A DNA stretch of 64,000 bases, taken from positions 1 through 64,000 of the forward strand of contig JAWKNA010000007.1 of assembly GCA_041391925.1 (NCBI GenBank), given 5' to 3'. Source of the stretch: JBPOFM01 sp041391925. GTDB lineage: Bacteria; Bacteroidota; Bacteroidia; Flavobacteriales; Flavobacteriaceae. The translations under genes were made by a program, and so were the position numbers. The notes below the pieces were generated by a model that worked only from the letters and a program-made list of their open reading frames with translations, had not been told where the DNA came from and searched no databases. This document shows, piece after piece, positions 8,111-16,406 of this stretch (the stretch's first letter is position 1; each line of letters starts with the position of its first letter).

Positions 8111-9616
8111 ATGATCTCTACCCAAACACCGAATACTGGAGTAACCGAACTGGAGCGATATTTTAATCAGTTCAGAAAGCATATTATCGGTATTGATCAA
8201 GAATTTGTTTCACCTTTTGGGAAGAAAAAAATCATCTACACCGATTGGACTGCTTCAGGCCGTTTATATCGTCCTATTGAAGAAAAATTATCCAATGATT
8301 TTGGCCCATTTGTTGCCAATACCCATACCGAAACTACAGTTTCTGGTACAGCTATGACCAAAGCCTATCACAAGGCTAAACATATCATCAAAGACCATGT
8401 GAATAGCAGTGAAGATGATGTTCTGATTATGTCAGGTACAGGTATGACAGGTGTGGTCAACAAATTTCAACGAATTTTAGGCTTGAAAATTCCTGAAAAC
8501 CTTCAGAAGCACACCAATGTACCTGATGAAATTCGCCCTGTGGTCTTTATTTCACACATGGAGCATCATTCCAATCAAACATCATGGTTGGAAACCATTG
8601 CAAAAGTTGAAGTAATTCCACCTGGTGAAGATGGATTGTTCAGTTTGGAAAACCTTGAAATGCTTCTTGAAAAGCATAAAAACTGCACTATAAAAATTGC
8701 ATCCGTTGTGGGTGGTAGCAATGTGACAGGCATCCAAACGCCCTATCATGATATCGCCAAACTGATGCACCAAAACGGAGGAGTTTGTTTTGTGGATTTT
8801 GCCTGCTCTGCACCTTATGTTAATATCAATATGCATCCAGATGATGAAGAACAGTCATTGGATGCCATTTTCTTTTCACCACATAAATTTCTTGGCGGTC
8901 CCGGAACTTCAGGGGTTTTGATTTTCAACAAGAAATTATACAAAAACATGATTCCCGACTGTCCAGGTGGAGGTACCGTAAGCTGGACAAATCCTTGGGG
9001 TGAACATAAATACATCGATAATATTGAAGATAGGGAAGATGGCGGAACGCCTGGATTTCTCCAAACGATTAAAACAGCTTTGTCAATCAAATTGAAGGAG
9101 CAAATGGGTGTTGAGAATATACTAAGGCGTGAACATGAACTCATTGATTATATTTTTAACGAATTGAAACACGTCGAAAACCTAAATATTCTTGCTGGTC
9201 AGCACCAAGACCGATTGGGAGTGATTTCATTTTATATTGATGATTTGCATTATAATCTTGGAGTGAAAATATTAAACGACAAATTTGGAATCCAAACACG
9301 TGGTGGATGCAGTTGTGCGGGTACATACGGGCATTTCCTATTACATGTAGATCAACAAATGTCTCATGAATTGACCAATGAAATTTCTTTGGGCGAATTG
9401 GCAAGAAAACCAGGTTGGATTCGAATGTCCATTCATCCGACCACTACCAATGAGGAAATCAAATATGTTTGTGATAGTTTAAAGGAATTAGCCGACAATC
9501 ATGCAAATTGGGCAACTGAATATAACTATGTAAAATGTTCCAATGAATTTGTGCACAAATCTTTATCTCAAAGTTCTTTCCACGAAACACCTATCAATGC
9601 CTGGTTTGAATTGTGA
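8111..9616 (+). CDS. Class V aminotransferase-fold PLP enzyme (cysteine desulfurase-like)
   Basis: The 501-residue enzyme belongs to fold-type I, class V. The PLP lysine is K259 in SPHKFLGGPG. Upstream motifs HMEHHSNQTSW and DFACSAPY (cofactor aspartate region) fit the SufS/CsdA/NifS group. A GGCSCAG segment near residue 400 lies where cysteine desulfurases carry their active cysteine. It is longer than SufS (about 405) because of an extended N-terminus (about 40 residues) and C-terminus. No iron-sulfur cluster genes are adjacent, so the substrate is uncertain. Its stop abuts the stop of the convergent acyltransferase gene with no intergenic base. Confidence 0.85.
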   Translation: MISTQTPNTGVTELERYFNQFRKHIIGIDQEFVSPFGKKKIIYTDWTASGRLYRPIEEKLSNDFGPFVANTHTETTVSGTAMTKAYHKAKHIIKDHVNSSEDDVLIMSGTGMTGVVNKFQRILGLKIPENLQKHTNVPDEIRPVVFISHMEHHSNQTSWLETIAKVEVIPPGEDGLFSLENLEMLLEKHKNCTIKIASVVGGSNVTGIQTPYHDIAKLMHQNGGVCFVDFACSAPYVNINMHPDDEEQSLDAIFFSPHKFLGGPGTSGVLIFNKKLYKNMIPDCPGGGTVSWTNPWGEHKYIDNIEDREDGGTPGFLQTIKTALSIKLKEQMGVENILRREHELIDYIFNELKHVENLNILAGQHQDRLGVISFYIDDLHYNLGVKILNDKFGIQTRGGCSCAGTYGHFLLHVDQQMSHELTNEISLGELARKPGWIRMSIHPTTTNEEIKYVCDSLKELADNHANWATEYNYVKCSNEFVHKSLSQSSFHETPINAWFEL

Positions 9617-10507
9617 TTATTTAAATTTTTCAGGAACACTGTCTTTATGCTTCCAACGTTTGTGCGTCCATAAATAATATTCAGGAGCTTCGGCAATTTG
9701 TTTTTCGACTAATCTGAAGAATTTATCAGTTATTTCATAATCCTTAAATTCTTTGGGATTTAAAGTAATCAGTTCAAAAGTGGTTTGGTAGTACCCTCTT
9801 TTCAAACGCTTTACTCTAAAGAACACAACTGCCATGTCTAGTCGTTTTGCCAACATTTCAGCACCTGTATGCATCGGTACTTTATAACCCATAAATTGTC
9901 CCCAATGTAATGCTTTATGGGGTTTTGCTGATTGATCGGAGACAAAACCACTAATCGTTAGTTGCCCATCAGCTTTTGCCTTTATCAATACAGGAATGGT
10001 TTCTTTGGTTGTGATCAGATAACTGTCGTATTTTGCTCTGATACGTTTGACCAATCTGTCGAAATATGGATTGGCCAATCGCTTGTAAACGGCGTATCCT
10101 TTACTTCCTAAATATTTTTGAAGAATGAAAATCCATTCCCAACTTCCATAATGGGCACACATCAAAATGGTACTTTTTCCCGATTTTTCAATATCAGTAA
10201 TCAAATTCACATTTTTAAATGTAAAACGTTCTTTCATTTCCTTTTCAGAAATTGTCATCGATTTGATGGCCTCTACAATCATGTCGCACAAATGATGGTA
10301 GAATTTTTTTGTGATAGAGCGAATTTCTTTTTCAGATGTTTCAGGAAACACCAATCTCAAATTTGCTTTTACTACTTTTTTACGGTACCCAAAAATTCTA
10401 TACACCCAGAAATAGAGAACGTCTGAAAACGCATAGAGTAATCGAAAAGGCAAAATGGAAATCAACCACAAAAATGGATAAACTAGAATGTAGATGAGAA
10501 ATTGCAT
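9617..10507 (-). CDS. LpxL/HtrB-type lysophospholipid (lipid A) acyltransferase
   Basis: The 296-residue inner-membrane enzyme has an N-terminal hydrophobic anchor (about 3-25) and the acyltransferase motif H-x4-E in CAHYGSWEW (about 117-125). It then has YKRLANPYFDRL and SGFVSDQSAK, which correspond to later conserved blocks of the LpxL/LpxM family. These enzymes add secondary acyl chains to lipid A. Length and motif order match the family. A TATATTTG element lies 25 bases upstream on the minus strand. It converges directly on the PLP enzyme gene. Confidence 0.87.
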   Translation of the reverse strand: MQFLIYILVYPFLWLISILPFRLLYAFSDVLYFWVYRIFGYRKKVVKANLRLVFPETSEKEIRSITKKFYHHLCDMIVEAIKSMTISEKEMKERFTFKNVNLITDIEKSGKSTILMCAHYGSWEWIFILQKYLGSKGYAVYKRLANPYFDRLVKRIRAKYDSYLITTKETIPVLIKAKADGQLTISGFVSDQSAKPHKALHWGQFMGYKVPMHTGAEMLAKRLDMAVVFFRVKRLKRGYYQTTFELITLNPKEFKDYEITDKFFRLVEKQIAEAPEYYLWTHKRWKHKDSVPEKFK

Positions 10508-10531
10508 TAATAAACATTAGATTTGCAGGAG

Positions 10532-10539
10532 CAAATATA
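10532..10539 (-). promoter_or_regulatory. Candidate -7 promoter element for the acyltransferase gene
   Basis: The minus strand reads TATATTTG, matching TAnnTTTG, 25 bases before the ATG at 10507, in the short divergent region shared with the rhomboid gene. Confidence 0.45.
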
Positions 10540-10569
10540 TGCTATATTATAATTATACGTTTAGGGTTT

Positions 10570-11220
10570 ATGGGTAATTTAAGTTTAGTCACTATTGTCA
10601 TTATTGCAGCGAATGCCATTATTTCCTTTAAAGGATTCAACGATTATGGATTTTTTGAGCGGTATAAATTTAACGTGGGAGCAATACGACGTGGTGAACA
10701 GATAAGAATGTTCAGTTCAGGTTTTTTGCACGTAGATTGGATGCACTTTTTTGTCAATATGTTTACATTGTACTTTTTTGCTGAAATTGTCGTCGAGAAT
10801 TTGGGAAATCTCAACTTTATAATTGTGTATGTTCTCAGCTTGATATTGGGTAATTTACTTTCTCTTTATTTCCACAAAGACGAATATCATTACAGTGCAG
10901 TGGGTGCGAGCGGTGCTGTTACAGGCATATTGTATTCAGCAATTCTGCTGTATCCAAATATGGAATTGTATATGTTTTTTATTCCAATACCAATTCCTGC
11001 CTATGTTTTTGGAATTGGCTATTTACTCTATTCAATTTACGGTATGAAAACACGTATCGGCAATATTGGACACGACGCCCATTTTGGGGGTGCTATCGGA
11101 GGTTTTGTAGTGACTTTAATGTTGATGCCATCTTTGTTTAAAACTGATCTATTGATGATTGGACTTCTGGCAGTCCCTATCATTATTTTGTTTTTCCTTC
11201 ATAAAACAGGTAAATTATAA
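10570..11220 (+). CDS. Rhomboid-family intramembrane serine protease
   Basis: The 216-residue protein has about six hydrophobic segments. The catalytic serine is S114 in GASGAVTG and the catalytic histidine is H171 in DAHFGGAIGG; together they form the rhomboid Ser-His dyad. The L1-loop region contains HVDWMHFFVNM, similar to the conserved H-x-x-x-x-H-x-x-x-N block. It would cleave membrane proteins within the bilayer; the substrate is unknown. It is divergent from the acyltransferase gene and shares a bidirectional terminator with the convergent TlpA-like gene. Confidence 0.92.
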   Translation: MGNLSLVTIVIIAANAIISFKGFNDYGFFERYKFNVGAIRRGEQIRMFSSGFLHVDWMHFFVNMFTLYFFAEIVVENLGNLNFIIVYVLSLILGNLLSLYFHKDEYHYSAVGASGAVTGILYSAILLYPNMELYMFFIPIPIPAYVFGIGYLLYSIYGMKTRIGNIGHDAHFGGAIGGFVVTLMLMPSLFKTDLLMIGLLAVPIIILFFLHKTGKL

Positions 11221-11223
11221 CAC

Positions 11224-11255
11224 AAAAAAGCCTTCAAATTTTTGAAGGCTTTTTT
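11224..11255. terminator. Bidirectional rho-independent terminator
   Basis: A-run, GCCTTCAAA, two T residues, then TTTGAAGGC and a T-run form a strong hairpin with A-tract and T-tract on either side. It serves both the rhomboid gene (plus) and the TlpA-like gene (minus), whose stops flank it. Confidence 0.88.
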
Positions 11256-11256
11256 A

Positions 11257-12408
11257 TTAATTCAGCATTTCAGCGATTTTATCTTCGAGTTGTTGTCCTC
11301 TTAAACTTTTGGCAACAATTGTGCCGTCAGCATCCAGTATATAAGTTGCAGGAATGGATTGTATATTGTACAGTTGTGCCACCGGATCGTTAAAATAATT
11401 GAGATTGGAAACATGATGCCAAGTCAGTTTGTCATCTTGTATTGCTTTTAGCCATTTGTCTTTTTGTCCAGGTTTATCAAGAGAAACACTTATGATTTCA
11501 AGACCTTTATCATGATATTTTTGATAGACTTTTACAACATTTGGATTTTCCTTTCTACATGGACCACACCATGAAGCCCAAAAATCTATAATAGTGGCTT
11601 TTCCTTTAATGTCTTTTAATGACACTTGCTTACCATCAGGGTCTGGAGCAGAAAATTCAGGAGCTACCTTGCCAATGTTAAGCATCGCCAAACTTTCATT
11701 CTTCTTTTTTATGGCTTCTATTTTGCTGCCGACCATTTGTCCATACACAGAATTTTTTACATCCGTAGAAAGATTGGCATACGCATTATCTATAGGCTCA
11801 AAGTCAGCAGGATTGCTTTTTAGAATGTTTTCTATTAACGACAGCGAAAAATAATTGTCATCATTTGTCTTTAAAAATTGATAGGGGTAATCCTGCAATT
11901 GTTGATTAATCTCTGCAAATTGAGTATTTATCCTTAACTTGGATATAGAATCGACATTATTGTTGGGGTTCAAGGTTTTGGTGAATTCCTTGTTCAAGTT
12001 CACGCGTTTGTCCATCAATTCTTTATAACCTTTAGTATAGTTATATAAGGCTTCATTGGCCTTTGTTCCGGAAATTTTAGATGCATCAATGTCATCTTTG
12101 TTAAACACGATTTCGATGTTTTCATTTTCCACCATTACAGGAATAAAACCACCAACACTGTTTATGGAAAGGTACCACATTTGTGGATAGTCGACTTTTC
12201 CTTCAAATTTAAACTTCTCATCCATCACAATGGCTGTGTCCTGTGGCATTTGACTACCTCGTTCGTCCGCAGCTTTAAGATATACTCTCATCCCATTATA
12301 AAGACCTTTGGCAGTTCCATTGATGACGTAGCCGTCCATCTTTTTGGTTTGTTTGTTACAGGCTGTCAAAAGAAGACCAATCATCAAAATTCTAAGTATA
12401 TGTTTCAT
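11257..12408 (-). CDS. TlpA-like thiol-disulfide oxidoreductase lipoprotein with DUF4369 N-terminus
   Basis: The 383-residue lipoprotein has a lipobox at Cys17 (LLLTAC). Residues about 25-130 form a DUF4369-like beta domain (YVINGTAKGLYNGMRVYLK). A helical linker follows, and then a thioredoxin fold with WASWCGPCRK (C281, C284) and the cis-proline loop SIPATYIL near the end. Such proteins keep periplasmic or surface thiols reduced or handle heme; the exact substrate is unknown. A TATATTTG element lies upstream on the minus strand. The shared terminator follows the stop by one base. Confidence 0.9.
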   Translation of the reverse strand: MKHILRILMIGLLLTACNKQTKKMDGYVINGTAKGLYNGMRVYLKAADERGSQMPQDTAIVMDEKFKFEGKVDYPQMWYLSINSVGGFIPVMVENENIEIVFNKDDIDASKISGTKANEALYNYTKGYKELMDKRVNLNKEFTKTLNPNNNVDSISKLRINTQFAEINQQLQDYPYQFLKTNDDNYFSLSLIENILKSNPADFEPIDNAYANLSTDVKNSVYGQMVGSKIEAIKKKNESLAMLNIGKVAPEFSAPDPDGKQVSLKDIKGKATIIDFWASWCGPCRKENPNVVKVYQKYHDKGLEIISVSLDKPGQKDKWLKAIQDDKLTWHHVSNLNYFNDPVAQLYNIQSIPATYILDADGTIVAKSLRGQQLEDKIAEMLN

Positions 12409-12433
12409 TCCTTAAATTATTTTTTTTGTGGTA

Positions 12434-12441
12434 CAAATATA
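12434..12441 (-). promoter_or_regulatory. Candidate -7 promoter element for the TlpA-like gene
   Basis: TATATTTG on the minus strand lies 26 bases before the ATG at 12408, in the divergent region with mnmE. No clear -33 element is seen. Confidence 0.45.
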
Positions 12442-12518
12442 ATAAGTATTCCTAAAGTGTATGATAATAAAATCTTAAAGAATCTAGCGTTTATAAGTGG
12501 CAAATTGCAATTTTGCCC

Positions 12519-12526
12519 TACTTTTG
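12519..12526 (+). promoter_or_regulatory. Candidate -7 promoter element for mnmE
   Basis: TACTTTTG matches TAnnTTTG and lies 14 bases before the mnmE ATG at 12541, in line with the short leaders of neighbouring genes. Confidence 0.45.
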
Positions 12527-12540
12527 TTTAAATTTTCGAC

Positions 12541-13929
12541 ATGATTCAAAATGATACCATTATAGCATTGGCAACCCCCTCTGGAAGTGGAGCAATTGCT
12601 ATCATCCGACTTTCGGGAAAAGATGCTATTGCTGTTGGTTCAAAATTCTTCAAATCTGTGTCTGGAAAGTCCCTTAGTAGTCAAAAATCACACACAGTCC
12701 ATTTGGGGTTTATAGTAGAAGAGGCTCGTGTGATTGATGAAGTGTTGGTAACCATTTTTAAAAATCCATATTCTTATACAGGCGAAAATGTAGTGGAAAT
12801 TTCATGTCATGGAAGTCTGTATATTCAACAGGAAATCTTGCAATTGTTTCTGAGAAATGGTTGTCGGATGGCAAATGCTGGCGAGTTTACTCTGAGAGCA
12901 TTTTTAAATGGAAAATTAGACTTAAGCCAAGCTGAAGCCGTGGCAGACTTGATAGCAAGTGACAGTGAAGCGTCCCATAAGATAGCGATGCAGCAGATGC
13001 GTGGTGGTTTTAGTAACGAAATTAAGCAGTTGCGTGATGAGTTGCTCAATTTTGCCAGCCTGATAGAATTAGAGCTTGATTTTGCAGAGGAAGATGTAGA
13101 ATTTGCCAATCGCGATGCATTTTATAAGTTGGTAAATAAAATTATCAACGTACTTAAAAAATTGATTGATTCTTTTGCCGTCGGAAATGTGATTAAAAAT
13201 GGAATTCCTGTGGCTATCGTAGGTGAGCCCAATGTTGGAAAATCCACATTATTGAACGCTTTATTGAATGAAGAGCGAGCCATTGTTTCGGAAATTGCCG
13301 GAACCACGCGCGACACGATTGAAGATGAAATTTCAATTGGTGGTATCGGATTTCGTTTTATAGATACTGCTGGAATTCGAGACACGGAAGATGTGGTGGA
13401 AAGCATTGGTATTAGAAAGACCTTTGAGAAGATTGAGCAAGCACAAGTAGTGGTGTATTTATTCGACAGTACGGAGTTCAATGCTCAAGGTTCGAGATTT
13501 AAAATCGAGCTAGGAAAAATAAAAAACAAATATCCGCAGAAGTCATTGATTGTTCTTGCAAATAAAATAGACAAAGTGAATGCTGGGCAAGTAGCAGAAA
13601 TGCAATCTGAAATTCCAGAAATCCAATTATTGTCTGCCAAAATAGGGTTAGGAGTAGAGCAGTTGACCAATACATTGCTTAACCTTATAAATACAGGAGC
13701 ATTGCGCAACAATGAAACCATTGTTACCAATACACGGCATTACGATGCACTTTTAAAGGCTTTTGAAGAAATCATAAAAGTTAAACATGGGCTGGATACC
13801 AACTTGTCGGGTGATTTATTGGCAATTGATATTCGTCAGGCACTCTATCATTTTGGAGAAATTACGGGGGAAATCACCAATGATGATTTACTGGGAAATA
13901 TTTTTGCGAATTTTTGCATTGGGAAGTAA
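12541..13929 (+). CDS. mnmE: tRNA uridine-5-carboxymethylaminomethyl modification GTPase MnmE
   Basis: The 462-residue protein has the N-terminal folate-binding domain (DTIIALATPSGSGAIAIIRLSG at the start), a central helical domain, and an inserted G domain. The G domain shows the P-loop GEPNVGKST (about 228-236), GTTRDT, DTAGIRDT and NKID. It ends in CIGK with C459, the conserved catalytic-site cysteine motif. MnmE works with MnmG to modify U34 of certain tRNAs. Length and motif order are normal. It is divergent from the TlpA-like gene and stands alone. Confidence 0.97.
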   Translation: MIQNDTIIALATPSGSGAIAIIRLSGKDAIAVGSKFFKSVSGKSLSSQKSHTVHLGFIVEEARVIDEVLVTIFKNPYSYTGENVVEISCHGSLYIQQEILQLFLRNGCRMANAGEFTLRAFLNGKLDLSQAEAVADLIASDSEASHKIAMQQMRGGFSNEIKQLRDELLNFASLIELELDFAEEDVEFANRDAFYKLVNKIINVLKKLIDSFAVGNVIKNGIPVAIVGEPNVGKSTLLNALLNEERAIVSEIAGTTRDTIEDEISIGGIGFRFIDTAGIRDTEDVVESIGIRKTFEKIEQAQVVVYLFDSTEFNAQGSRFKIELGKIKNKYPQKSLIVLANKIDKVNAGQVAEMQSEIPEIQLLSAKIGLGVEQLTNTLLNLINTGALRNNETIVTNTRHYDALLKAFEEIIKVKHGLDTNLSGDLLAIDIRQALYHFGEITGEITNDDLLGNIFANFCIGK

Positions 13930-14023
13930 ATATGATATTGAATATGTATAGCAGCTAATTCATTGATTTTAATTAATCAACCATCCATAAAAAATAATTT
14001 ATTACAAATAATCGACAAAACGC

Positions 14024-14053
14024 TTGTTTTTTTCGTTTAATTACATAAATTTG
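14024..14053 (+). promoter_or_regulatory. Bacteroidota-type promoter of the 150-residue secreted protein
   Basis: A TTG -33 element (14024-14026) and TAAATTTG -7 element (14046-14053) are separated by 19 bases, matching the flavobacterial consensus. The ATG follows 26 bases later. Confidence 0.65.
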
Positions 14054-14079
14054 TCACATTGAACCCTTAAATCTCTAAT

Positions 14080-14532
14080 ATGAAAACTAAAATTACTTTT
14101 TTGAGCCTGGTTTTTATGCTGCTTACTGGTGCTGGTTTTTCCCAAGGCAAGAATGAACCCCAAAGCATTATAAGTGGAAAAGTATCCATCGCTAAATATC
14201 ACGATCGCGATGAATTGGACAAAATGCAAAAAGGCGAATTATTGGACTTATATAACGAGCGAATTGAAGTCATTGTAAAAATATTACCTAACATAGCATT
14301 TGCAACCAAGCCTGGTGTGACCATGTCTTCTCTGGGTATTCCTGATACCAAAGAAAATAGAAAAGCATTAGAAGATAATATTCAAGCTGCAAAAACTTAT
14401 TTTGCCAGTACCATTGAATTTCAAAAGAAAGTATTGCCCTATTCGGATAAATCAAACTTGATAGCCGCTATCTTGTTTTATGAAGAAACCTTGAAATCCC
14501 TGCATACCTATAATGAATTCAATAAATATTAA
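14080..14532 (+). CDS. Hypothetical secreted protein, 150 residues
   Basis: The first 21 residues are a signal peptide ending GAGFSQ. The mature protein (about 129 residues) is predicted from its sequence to be largely helical, with KMQKGELLDLYNERIEVIVKILP and a helical C-terminal half ending in EETLKSLHTYNEFNKY. No family is recognised. It has its own promoter with both elements and a terminator 45 bases after the stop, so it is transcribed alone. It sits between mnmE and the gliding cluster; a link to gliding is possible but not shown. Confidence 0.7.
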   Translation: MKTKITFLSLVFMLLTGAGFSQGKNEPQSIISGKVSIAKYHDRDELDKMQKGELLDLYNERIEVIVKILPNIAFATKPGVTMSSLGIPDTKENRKALEDNIQAAKTYFASTIEFQKKVLPYSDKSNLIAAILFYEETLKSLHTYNEFNKY

Positions 14533-14576
14533 AAAGAATAGATAAAATATTGATTTCTTAAATTTTAAAAATTATA

Positions 14577-14603
14577 AACCTCAACTGTTAGTTGGGGTTT
14601 TTT
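14577..14603 (+). terminator. Rho-independent terminator after the 150-residue secreted protein
   Basis: AACCTCAACT (14577-14586) pairs with AGTTGGGGTT through a 3-base loop, with one G-U pair, and a T-run follows. Orientation matches the upstream gene. Confidence 0.82.
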
Positions 14604-14842
14604 ATTGGAATTTAAGTTTAAAATTACTCCCATTTATTTTTTCCAGCAAATATTTAAAACACAGAGTTAATTGTACTGCCATATAGATGTATGGGCTCAA
14701 ATATTTCCATTTAAAGGTAATTTTAAGTGAGTTCCAAAATCTTTATTTATATGTTCTAATGGGAATAATATGATAAGATAACATATTAAATGTAAGAATA
14801 ATAATATAAAGATATAAAAATTAATGCATTTCATCGATATTA
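14604..14842. other. AT-rich intergenic stretch with no recognised feature
   Basis: This is part of a 389-base gap between genes. Apart from the terminator at its left and the promoter at its right, I see only AT-rich sequence: no RNA gene, repeat, or credible reading frame. Confidence 0.5.
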
Positions 14843-14874
14843 TTTGTATTTCGTGGGATTTAATTATAAGTTTG
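14843..14874 (+). promoter_or_regulatory. Consensus flavobacterial promoter upstream of the beta-helix protein gene
   Basis: TTTG (14843-14846), a 20-base spacer and TAAGTTTG (14867-14874) match the Bacteroidota sigma-A consensus (TTTG, about 19-21 bases, TAnnTTTG). The ATG is 47 bases downstream. This is the best promoter match in the window. Confidence 0.75.
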
Positions 14875-14921
14875 ATACCATTAGCTAAAGAAACCCTAAT
14901 CTATAAACTAAAATACCTATT

Positions 14922-16232
14922 ATGAAAAACTCTACTCTAATTCTATACGTGTTACTTTTTGCTGTTGGCAATGTTTTTGCCCAACAAGAAAAAGGAATTA
15001 TTGGTTCTAGCAATTGGCTAAATTCTTGGACAGAATTTAAACCAGCTCATTCAGAATATGGTGAACCCACAAAAATATTGAGTGGGAATATCACAAAAAA
15101 CACTAAACTATACAAAAAGGACATCTATCTGTTGTTAGGAAGTGTGTTTGTTACTGACAGCACTACTTTGACGATAGAACCAGGTACGGTAATCATTGGC
15201 GATTTTAAAACCAATGGGTCTCTTATCATAAGTAAGGGGTCTACTATCATTGCTGATGGTATGGAAACAGATCCCATTATATTCACCTCAAACAGAAGTG
15301 TCAAAAAAGCTGGTGATTGGGGAGGGATTTTTATTCTGGGAGATGCCCCAATCAATAAATTTGGAAATAGTTCAGCCGTCAATTACGGAATGAAACCAAC
15401 CTCTTATGGACATGTTACTTATGGAGGTACAAATCCAAAGAGCAATTCAGGAATATTACGATATGTTAGAATAGAATTCGCTGGAAAAAGAACCCCACAG
15501 TTTGGATATTTCAATGCATTGACATTAGCAGGTGTGGGAAACAAAACTATCATAGAAAATGTTATGGTCAGCTATAGTGAGGGTAATTCTTTCAATATCA
15601 TGGGTGGAGACGTCAATATGAGCAAAATGGTTTCCTATAGATCTAGCAGCAATGATTACGAATTCAATTATGGAACCCAATGTAATATTAGTAACTCATT
15701 AGCAATTCGCTCTCCATACGTTTCAGGTTCTAATGGGTCTAGATGTATGTACATTGCTTCTTACGATAAAAAAGAAGAAGTTGATCTGACAGCAAAAGGA
15801 ACCTTTGTCAATGCAGAAAATTTGACATTGGTCAACATCAGTGAGGATTTGTATGCAGATATTAAAGTAGGATTGGTTAAGGAAGCTCTTTACATTGCGC
15901 AAGATGCTTCATTAAAGATGAACAAAACGGTTATCTCTGGATTCAATCCAGCAGTTATTTTGGATAGCAATATTTCAATCAACAGTAAAAATCTGGATAG
16001 GATAAAATTCAGTGAAATGTATTTCAATAACTGCAAAGGAAATATTTTCACAGAGCACAATTCCAATAATGCAGACCTAGAGAACTGGTATGGTAACAGA
16101 GCGTTCTTTAATGTGTATTCCAAAAGTGCTGATTCTGAAACTTTCATTGATTCCAAAAATGCTAAGCGTCCTGATTTTAGGTTGAGAATCAACAAAATCA
16201 TAGCTTCCAATGAATACGACCCTGAAGATTAG
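14922..16232 (+). CDS. Secreted right-handed beta-helix-like surface protein
   Basis: The 436-residue protein has a signal peptide (1-20, ending NVFAQ). Residues 50-120 contain GSVFVTDSTTLTIEPGTVIIGDF and GSLIISKGSTIIADGMETDPIIFTSNR, a pattern seen in many Bacteroidota T9SS cargo proteins with parallel beta-helix folds. The WGGIFILGDAP and ILRYVRIEFAG segments continue the coil pattern, and the rest keeps an N-rich ladder. No T9SS C-terminal domain is evident; it ends in an acidic tail EYDPED. It lies immediately upstream of the sprC-like gene and, by position, may belong to the gliding block, but a weak terminator-like hairpin separates them. Confidence 0.75.
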   Translation: MKNSTLILYVLLFAVGNVFAQQEKGIIGSSNWLNSWTEFKPAHSEYGEPTKILSGNITKNTKLYKKDIYLLLGSVFVTDSTTLTIEPGTVIIGDFKTNGSLIISKGSTIIADGMETDPIIFTSNRSVKKAGDWGGIFILGDAPINKFGNSSAVNYGMKPTSYGHVTYGGTNPKSNSGILRYVRIEFAGKRTPQFGYFNALTLAGVGNKTIIENVMVSYSEGNSFNIMGGDVNMSKMVSYRSSSNDYEFNYGTQCNISNSLAIRSPYVSGSNGSRCMYIASYDKKEEVDLTAKGTFVNAENLTLVNISEDLYADIKVGLVKEALYIAQDASLKMNKTVISGFNPAVILDSNISINSKNLDRIKFSEMYFNNCKGNIFTEHNSNNADLENWYGNRAFFNVYSKSADSETFIDSKNAKRPDFRLRINKIIASNEYDPED

Positions 16233-16278
16233 GTTTTAATACTACTAATGGTACTCACTTTGCTTAATTTCAATTTAA

Positions 16279-16311
16279 AACTCACTTGACAAACTTCTGG
16301 TGAGTTCTTTT
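16279..16311 (+). terminator. Possible weak terminator between the beta-helix gene and the sprC-like gene
   Basis: AACTCAC (16279-16285) and GTGAGTT (16300-16306) pair with a 14-base loop and are followed by CTTTTC. The stem is only 7 bp, so this may be a partial or attenuating terminator. Confidence 0.4.
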
Positions 16312-16406
16312 CAATTAAATGATTTGTTTAAAGTAATTTGGGTTTGCTCACTTATTTAAAAGCAACATAAGAATTATCGAATTGAAGGTTACAAAACAAA
16401 AACTGA

